Source: Phorcus lineatus
Taxonomy: Eukaryota; Mollusca; Gastropoda; Trochida; Trochidae
Assembly: GCA_921293015.1 (NCBI GenBank)
Contig: OV121091.1
Span: forward strand, 25,962,839-26,026,838
DNA: 64,000 nucleotides
Direction: 5' to 3'
The position numbers and the translations under genes were made by a program. This document shows positions 61,301-64,000 of this stretch, one piece after another. The notes below the pieces were generated by a model that worked only from the letters and a program-made list of their open reading frames with translations, was not told the origin of the DNA and did no database searches. How positions within the stretch are numbered: the stretch's first letter is position 1; every line of letters starts with the position of its first letter.

Positions 61301-63419
61301 TAAAAATATTTAATCTTAAAAACAATTGTCCAAAGGAAACGTGGAATTTCAATTTGTTACTTATTTGATAGTCAAACATAAAAGAAAGAATTTAAAAATT
61401 TGAAAGAAAAATAGATAAAAAGATAAAATCAGATCAATGTTTTGTTTAAAAAAATATAACTAAATTATATATCATATCTCTTCAATACGGTTAAATATGC
61501 AGTCAAATATTTGGTACAGAAATCTGTTTTAAAAAAATGGTTCGTGAAACCATAAAAGATATTGCAATACATATCTCGCTTGAAATCAAATAAAACATCT
61601 TTTCATATTTTTTTCTCTATAACTGTCTAACGTCAAAGCTGTTAAAGTTAACTTTCAACTTGCAAACCTCTTTGTTACTAATTTTTACACAACCGACTAA
61701 ATAGCAACATATTTAAGTATGATAAGTATGATTTATAGTAAACAATGTATATAATCAATTCATTCTTAAATTCCATGTTCAATGATGCATTCTAACATGA
61801 GAGACGACAAAGATAATCATTACTTTAATAAAGTTTTTACTAAAACAAATATGCCTTAAAATTTAACAATTACATTTTGTAAAAGACAAAAAACGCATAA
61901 TAAAAAGAGCAAAGAGGAATGCATACCTTGAGTTTCAGAACACGTGGCCAGTGGATGACAACCACCGTTGTTGACGCCACACAGTCCAACGTATTGACAA
62001 GAAACACCGTTACCAACGTAACCTGTTCAAGCGGAAATAAAAAAGTAAAAAAAGAAGCAAACACTAAATGCATAAACTGTTTTATCAAACATAAGACAGA
62101 AGGATACATTCAAGATTGAGTCGCAAGAAGAAACGTGTGGGTGTACCCTACTTGCTTTTCCTGTTGCATGCAATAGCATATTGCCATAATATGATCACGA
62201 GACAACAAATATGTTATTGTAATGTAATGTTTTCAAATATTAGTTTGATGTCCAAACTTTAAATTACAATCATTATATTAAGAAAAATTATATTTCTTTC
62301 TTCATTAAGTGTTACATGGACGTATATAAATAATTGTAACATTTTCATAATTTATGATACGATCCAAATTTCAGAAATAACAGATCATATTAATGTTAAC
62401 TTAATTATTAACTTATTAATGTTAATTTATTCACATTCGCTTTTAATGAACGTGCATCAACCTGTGTAACAAATGATTTGGACACTATGAGGGGGTACAT
62501 TACCAGAAGGACAGGGTCCACAGCTTCTGGAGCCCCGGGTGTTTATACAGTCAACCCTAGGGGACACTGAGCAACCGCCGTTATTGGTGTTACATTCATT
62601 CACGTCGCTGCAGGTGAACCCGTTACCCGTGTATCCTGTAACGTTATAGTATAGAAGCTTGAATAAAACAATCATTGATAAAGTCAGACTTTGCAGTTCA
62701 TATTGATTACACTTAAGAAGATGGAGTGTTATGCAGATATACAATCTTGATAAACCTGACTGCATCATACACAGTTACAGGTCTAACGTTTTCATTCTTT
62801 CAAGTCAACAAAACTCTACTTATCATGCCTATTTTGCCTAACACCGACAGGACAGATCCCGCAGAAAAAAGACCCAGGTATGATGATAAACAATTTACTT
62901 ATCATACCACTGCAGCAAGGGTACATGGGTCATGTTATACTAAATGTCGATAAAGGCTACTTATACTATTGCACCGTGAAAAAGATATGATGTTAAACTA
63001 AATGTTGATATACGTTTTATACTATTGCATCGAGGATACAAATAGGATGTTATGCTAAATGTGGATGTACTTTATATATTTATACTATTGCTCAGAGGAT
63101 TCAGATGTGGCGCTTTAATAAATTTTGATAAACTTGCTACACCATTGCACGAAGAATACAGGTGTGATGTGATACTTAATGTTAATATACTAATCATACT
63201 ACTGCTACGACGTTACAGATGTGATGTTACACTTATATTGCCCCTACCTGCTGGGCAGCTCCCGCAGGTGAATGATCCAGGTGTGTTGATACAGGTGACC
63301 GGGGGGTCCCGTGAGCAAGGGGGACTCTGGGAGGAACACTCGTTGACGTCCACAGTACAGGCAGGGTTAGTGGTCGACACCTTCGTCCAACCGTCGTTAC
63401 AAACACAGTCGAACTTGGG
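25964..63419 (-). CDS. CUBN: Cubilin, EGF modules plus 27 CUB domains (N-terminus outside window)
   Basis: Fifty-eight minus-strand coding exons were placed by splice sites, phase and homology; they sum to 10,212 nt, ending at the TAG at 25966-25964. Known: cubilin is a large extracellular endocytic receptor held at the membrane by amnionless; in vertebrates it takes up intrinsic factor-B12, albumin and other ligands. Seen: about five EGF-like modules (60478-63419), then exactly 27 CUB domains, the vertebrate number. The typical CUB reads CGG...SPNYP...C.W, then [12 protein letters not shown], then RYCG and F.SD.S...GF. Nearly every domain is two exons; all inter-domain introns are phase 1, and most split the CUB after the YDYLE position at phase 0. 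There is no transmembrane segment at the C-terminus, as expected. The upstream N-terminal region (human cubilin is about 3,600 residues) lies beyond the right edge. Regulation: promoter not in window. Confidence 0.95.
26905..27733 (-). CDS. CUBN: Cubilin CUB26
   Basis: Exons 27552-27733 and 26905-27067. Motifs: [55 protein letters not shown]. The usual C.W after the second cysteine is CDI here, so the core tryptophan is missing. Calcium ligands E, D, D are kept. Confidence 0.9.
28796..28828. repeat. TA microsatellite
   Basis: A pure (TA)n run of about 33 bp in the 1.7-kb intron between CUB25 and CUB26 (27734-29434). Nothing else was recognised in that intron. Confidence 0.85.
29435..30012 (-). 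CDS. CUBN: Cubilin CUB25
   Basis: Exons 29801-30012 and 29435-29576. Motifs: [61 protein letters not shown]. The calcium site is broken: the first Glu is Gln and the DY Asp is Glu. The intron lies later than usual, after FRDSPL. Confidence 0.88.
30233..31240 (-). CDS. CUBN: Cubilin CUB24
   Basis: Exons 31038-31240 and 30233-30395. It opens [12 protein letters not shown], but the common SPNYP segment is replaced by [20 protein letters not shown], an acidic stretch. Then [24 protein letters not shown] and [12 protein letters not shown]; calcium ligands are kept. A SINE copy sits within the domain's intron. Confidence 0.9.
30692..30972 (+). mobile_element. Full-length tRNA-derived SINE in a cubilin intron
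   Basis: A-box TAGCACGCTGG near 30695 and B-box-like GTTCAAATCCC near 30720 are followed by aatgcttcactgaatttcag, ttctcgcaggtttcactgaa and ttgcatgttttctctctgca. Same family as the 25-kb copy, inserted antisense to cubilin and more diverged (ending aaagtaacattaaacctc). Confidence 0.65.
31754..32323 (-). CDS. CUBN: Cubilin CUB23
   Basis: Exons 32197-32323 and 31754-31971. Motifs: [70 protein letters not shown] is replaced by [12 protein letters not shown]. The split is early, after VAEIK, in phase 2. Confidence 0.9.
32836..33618 (-). CDS. CUBN: Cubilin CUB22
   Basis: Exons 33463-33618 and 32836-33021. Motifs: [29 protein letters not shown] (Tyr in place of Trp after the second Cys), [40 protein letters not shown]. 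The intron interrupts the domain just before the third cysteine, in phase 1. Confidence 0.9.
33719..33845. repeat. Diverged relative of the 40.5-kb foldback element
   Basis: Shares actaagagagcttcg and a ttgtcgtaactaccatccattaa block with the foldback at 40537-40674, in scrambled and diverged form. Lies in the intron between CUB21 and CUB22; the rest of that intron (to 34574) holds nothing recognised. Confidence 0.4.
34575..35596 (-). CDS. CUBN: Cubilin CUB21
   Basis: Exons 35412-35596 and 34575-34734. Motifs: [73 protein letters not shown]. Calcium ligands are kept. A small hairpin element lies in its intron. Confidence 0.92.
34906..34983. mobile_element. Short hairpin MITE-like element
   Basis: Perfect 16-bp arms CCTCCTTTCACAAAGG and CCTTTGTGAAAGGAGG enclose 46 bp, which itself contains the palindrome ctaaggttaccttag. 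Outer gggcc/ggcc may extend the ends. Non-coding; class unknown. Confidence 0.6.
35920..36594 (-). CDS. CUBN: Cubilin CUB20
   Basis: Exons 36473-36594 and 35920-36142. Motifs: [71 protein letters not shown]. The split is early, after GTQIR, in phase 0. The CG after the fourth-cysteine position is CT. Confidence 0.92.
36815..37349 (+). mobile_element. 3' end of a non-LTR retrotransposon with CTGT tail
   Basis: A plus-strand frame (36832-37152) encodes [15 protein letters not shown], then FCSYC...[21 protein letters not shown]. The C..C, then C.LYY..LR..YI pattern is the C-terminal zinc region typical of LINE reverse transcriptases. A short non-coding 3' region follows, ending cactctacgaaataaa and then (CTGT)n at about 37313-37349. 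It is 5'-truncated, as is common for LINE insertions, and antisense to cubilin in the intron between CUB19 and CUB20. Confidence 0.75.
37374..38069 (-). CDS. CUBN: Cubilin CUB19
   Basis: Exons 37869-38069 and 37374-37526. Motifs: [66 protein letters not shown]. The intron falls after IREG, in phase 1. Confidence 0.9.
38358..38909 (-). CDS. CUBN: Cubilin CUB18
   Basis: Exons 38728-38909 and 38358-38526. Motifs: [69 protein letters not shown]. Calcium ligands are kept. Confidence 0.92.
39390..39848 (-). CDS. CUBN: Cubilin CUB17
   Basis: Exons 39642-39848 and 39390-39530. Motifs: [67 protein letters not shown]. The first calcium ligand is Gln, the aromatic of YDY is missing, and there is no DG turn, so this domain is atypical in its middle. 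Confidence 0.88.
40020..40913 (-). CDS. CUBN: Cubilin CUB16 (first part shares an exon with CUB15)
   Basis: First half: 40741-40913, part of exon 40741-41111; second half: exon 40020-40201. Motifs: [70 protein letters not shown]. Split in phase 2 just before the third cysteine. Confidence 0.92.
40537..40674. mobile_element. Foldback (MITE-like) element in a cubilin intron
   Basis: Arms of about 58 bp: the left arm runs aattatgaatcagggcctag through ctcttagcactaagatagtc, and the right arm is its near-exact reverse complement. The arms are separated by about 21 bp. Non-coding. It sits inside CUB16 between its two exons. A diverged relative lies near 33.7 kb. Confidence 0.75.
40914..41578 (-). 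CDS. CUBN: Cubilin CUB15
   Basis: Exons 41391-41578 and the first part (40914-41111) of the long exon 40741-41111. Motifs: [69 protein letters not shown]. The first calcium ligand is Pro. [10 protein letters not shown] insertion precedes the GRYCG. The exon runs into CUB16 without an intron. Confidence 0.92.
41112..41180. repeat. ATC/ATT microsatellite abutting a splice acceptor
   Basis: On the plus strand, gcttgaa is followed by (taa)n and (tga)n triplets. On the cubilin strand this forms the whole tract in front of the AAG acceptor of the CUB15-16 exon. Confidence 0.8.
41640..41955. repeat. Degenerate GAAATGTGAA-type tandem repeat
   Basis: Units such as cttgaaatgtgaa, aaatgtgaatc and aaagtgtgaaaac recur with drift every 10-25 bp through the intron between CUB14 and CUB15. 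Borders approximate. Confidence 0.5.
41980..42809 (-). CDS. CUBN: Cubilin CUB14
   Basis: Exons 42606-42809 and 41980-42129. Motifs: [65 protein letters not shown]. The intron falls after KFYD, in phase 1. Directly follows the linker after CUB13. Confidence 0.92.
43033..43873 (-). CDS. CUBN: Cubilin CUB13 without first disulfide, plus S/T/P linker
   Basis: Exons 43686-43873 and 43033-43237. It starts [11 protein letters not shown] and reads HRVDYAWTV, where every other CUB here has VCGG and C.W: both cysteines of the first disulfide are absent. The second pair is kept ([16 protein letters not shown]), as are the calcium ligands and [12 protein letters not shown]. After the domain, about 17 residues, [17 protein letters not shown], form a Pro/Ser/Thr linker not seen after other CUBs. 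Confidence 0.92.
44009..44216. repeat. Pentanucleotide microsatellite with 90-bp higher-order unit
   Basis: Blocks of ACTAT pentamers alternate with ACACT pentamers. The marker acattttactacact occurs at 44041 and again at 44131, so a 90-bp block is duplicated. Lies in the intron between CUB12 and CUB13. Its long open frames are artefacts of the repeat. Confidence 0.9.
44700..45331 (-). CDS. CUBN: Cubilin CUB12
   Basis: Exons 45199-45331 and 44700-44899. Motifs: [69 protein letters not shown]. The first calcium ligand is Gln. The split is early (after IMFAF, phase 2). Confidence 0.9.
45510..46269 (-). CDS. CUBN: Cubilin CUB11
   Basis: Exons 46156-46269 and 45510-45749. Motifs: [68 protein letters not shown]. 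The third calcium ligand is Asn (SN for SD). The split is early, after DHN, in phase 1. Confidence 0.9.
46707..48126 (-). CDS. CUBN: Cubilin CUB10
   Basis: Exons 47945-48126 and 46707-46869, separated by about 1.1 kb of AT-rich intron with nothing recognised. Motifs: [68 protein letters not shown]. Acceptor of the first exon is AAG. Confidence 0.9.
48512..49326 (-). CDS. CUBN: Cubilin CUB9
   Basis: Exons 49145-49326 and 48512-48680. Motifs: [72 protein letters not shown] is replaced by LCH, and YDY by YDV. Confidence 0.92.
49366..49950. repeat. 45-bp minisatellite
   Basis: Eleven units of exactly 45 bp (49366-49860), each starting tcttgtagaga and containing aatgtgtctgtg and tatcattttt, followed by one or two worn copies. 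Lies in the intron between CUB8 and CUB9. Because 45 is a multiple of three, long open frames appear on both strands; they are not genes. Confidence 0.95.
50227..51055 (-). CDS. CUBN: Cubilin CUB8
   Basis: Exons 50874-51055 and 50227-50386. Motifs: [20 protein letters not shown] (CNT for CGG), [48 protein letters not shown]. Calcium ligands are kept. Confidence 0.92.
51529..52198 (-). CDS. CUBN: Cubilin CUB7
   Basis: Exons 52017-52198 and 51529-51682. Motifs: [73 protein letters not shown]. Calcium ligands are kept. Confidence 0.92.
52656..53432 (-). CDS. CUBN: Cubilin CUB6
   Basis: Exons 53246-53432 and 52656-52816. Motifs: [70 protein letters not shown]. Split one codon later than usual, in phase 2. 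Confidence 0.92.
53581..54619 (-). CDS. CUBN: Cubilin CUB5
   Basis: Exons 54394-54619 and 53581-53711. Motifs: [70 protein letters not shown]. The split is late, inside GR|YCG, in phase 2. The intron (53712-54393) holds nothing recognised. Confidence 0.92.
54961..55700 (-). CDS. CUBN: Cubilin CUB4
   Basis: Exons 55513-55700 and 54961-55123. Motifs: [29 protein letters not shown] (Tyr for Trp), [43 protein letters not shown]. Calcium ligands are kept. Confidence 0.92.
55755..55865. repeat. Short TCTATGATGG tandem repeat
   Basis: Three adjacent 10-bp units (tctatgatgg), flanked by related agtctatgatggtcaatg and gtttagccag copies. Intron between CUB3 and CUB4. Confidence 0.75.
56043..56888 (-). 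CDS. CUBN: Cubilin CUB3
   Basis: Exons 56701-56888 and 56043-56199. Motifs: [68 protein letters not shown]. Second position of YDY is Lys. Calcium ligands are kept. Confidence 0.92.
56930..57475. repeat. Degenerate GTGGAAT-rich tandem repeat
   Basis: Phrases such as aatggtatcaaggtatgtgg, aatagtacatgttattttga and gtggcatcatggaatgtgg recur about every 50 bp with drift in the intron between CUB2 and CUB3. It gives chance open frames on both strands. Confidence 0.6.
57836..58618 (-). CDS. CUBN: Cubilin CUB2
   Basis: Exons 58437-58618 and 57836-57998. Motifs: [61 protein letters not shown] (CS for CG), [12 protein letters not shown]. Calcium ligands are kept. Confidence 0.93.
59222..59986 (-). 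CDS. CUBN: Cubilin CUB1
   Basis: Exons 59871-59986 and 59222-59462. Motifs: [25 protein letters not shown], then [28 protein letters not shown] and [12 protein letters not shown]. The usual SPNYP is [12 protein letters not shown]. The split is early, after RDK, in phase 0, so the second exon carries most of the domain. Confidence 0.93.
60478..60664 (-). CDS. CUBN: Cubilin EGF exon next to CUB1
   Basis: The exon completes one EGF ([16 protein letters not shown]) and encodes a whole calcium-binding [19 protein letters not shown], then [16 protein letters not shown]. It ends in phase 1, feeding directly into CUB1. Six cysteines with the EGF spacing are visible. Confidence 0.93.
61139..61272 (-). 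CDS. CUBN: Cubilin EGF exon
   Basis: Reads [19 protein letters not shown], then [14 protein letters not shown]. It finishes one EGF and starts the next, which is completed by the exon at 60478-60664. Ends in phase 0, matching that exon. Confidence 0.9.
61927..62022 (-). CDS. CUBN: Cubilin EGF exon
   Basis: Reads [15 protein letters not shown], then [18 protein letters not shown]. The [16 protein letters not shown] phrase is, from memory, strongly like the corresponding vertebrate cubilin EGF. Phase 1 at both ends. Confidence 0.92.
62504..62635 (-). CDS. CUBN: Cubilin calcium-binding EGF exon
   Basis: Reads [20 protein letters not shown], then [19 protein letters not shown] and GPCPSG. DVNEC and the later Asn in CINT fit the calcium-binding EGF pattern. 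Phase 1 at both ends. Confidence 0.92.
63248..63419 (-). CDS. CUBN: Cubilin EGF exon (most N-terminal seen)
   Basis: Starts [20 protein letters not shown], ending one EGF, then [20 protein letters not shown] and [15 protein letters not shown]. The acceptor is ttttcag at 63420; the exon begins in phase 0. The exon that supplies the first half of its leading EGF was not found in 63420-64000 and is presumably outside the window. Confidence 0.9.
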
Positions 63420-64000
63420 CTGAAAATATCATATGACTTGGACTTAAGATAAAAACTACATTTGATCTCATATTCAAGTTCTTCAAGCTTTGCTGATAGG
63501 TACGATTGCTGGTAATGTAAGAATATTGGTGTCATTATTTTCTTTAAAAAGATGTAAAAGATAATCGAATAAATAATTGTTAAATTAGGCTATAAAAGTA
63601 CACCAATAAAATATTAAACGTTTGATTCGTATTTGCAAAGTCAGGTATAATTCCGCTGCATGATTTTATTGAGGTACCATGTATTCTCCAGGCTTTGCTT
63701 GACCCTTGACTAAGTCATTCAAGGATATGAATTAAGAGTATTAATAGAAATCTTAGAAAAGCTTTTAGTTACTTGCAATGAGATGCAACTCTGTCACCAT
63801 GGTTATAATACAAACTATGGGGTTAAGTATATAACAGAACTATATGGTAATGACATGGTTATTGACTTCATGAATAGTAATACAGTTTATTTTTTTCTAA
63901 GGCAGTCTCGCTTAAATCTGATTGAACCTTACACCAATACCTCTGCGTTTCTACATTGAGGTACAGGTGACTTGTTCGACCCGATTGTAATGAGATTGAC
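63420..64000. other. CUBN: Cubilin intron at window edge
   Basis: Mostly AT-rich intron. The last 60 bp (63940-64000) are more balanced in composition and could hold the edge of another cubilin exon, but no frame there shows EGF or coiled-coil features, so none is called. Confidence 0.35.

Noticed and set aside
63930..64000. Possible cubilin exon at the right edge
   Set aside because: Two minus-strand frames are open over 60 bp, but neither shows EGF cysteines or a clear donor, and the window ends before it can be judged.

Overview
This window is animal nuclear DNA, most likely from a mollusc and probably a gastropod such as an abalone. It is AT-rich, its genes are broken by many GT-AG introns, and it carries dispersed tRNA-derived SINEs whose 3' ends read like 'ggcgttaaacaacaactcac' followed by CTCAC or CACTC repeats, a style I associate with molluscan genomes. 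The species call is inference from style and was not searched.

Three protein genes are supported. (1) Positions 1-2717, minus strand: the 5' end of a condensin-II subunit G2 gene (NCAPG2), five exons, running off the left edge. (2) Positions 18149 to about 21-23 kb, plus strand: an intronless coding exon for a 342-residue PAQR receptor closest to membrane progestin receptor gamma (PAQR5). Its 5' UTR begins upstream of an intron, perhaps from a CpG-rich first exon near 6.6-6.96 kb that would make it head-to-head with NCAPG2. (3) Positions about 25.5-63.4 kb, minus strand: nearly all of a cubilin gene (CUBN). I could place 58 coding exons, all with GT donors and AG acceptors, totalling 10,212 nt (3,403 residues plus stop) with consistent phases throughout. 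They encode several EGF-like modules followed by exactly 27 CUB domains and a stop with no membrane segment. The N-terminal start lies beyond the right edge.

The rest is intronic or intergenic DNA rich in small mobile elements and simple repeats: SINE copies, foldback MITE-like hairpins, a Tc1/mariner-style MITE, the 3' end of a non-LTR retrotransposon with a CTGT tail inside a cubilin intron, a 45-bp minisatellite and several microsatellites. A CpG-richer island at about 13.4-14.4 kb with two strong palindromes and a short ORF is unexplained.

Functionally the three genes are unrelated (chromosome condensation, steroid-type membrane signalling, endocytic scavenging). The most unusual protein-level features are in cubilin: CUB13 has lost both cysteines of its first disulfide and is followed by the only Pro/Ser/Thr-rich linker in the array; CUB15 and CUB16 share a fused exon; CUB24 carries an acidic insertion; and the terminal CUB27 has lost its whole calcium-ligand set. 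I found no evidence of a wholly new multi-gene system.
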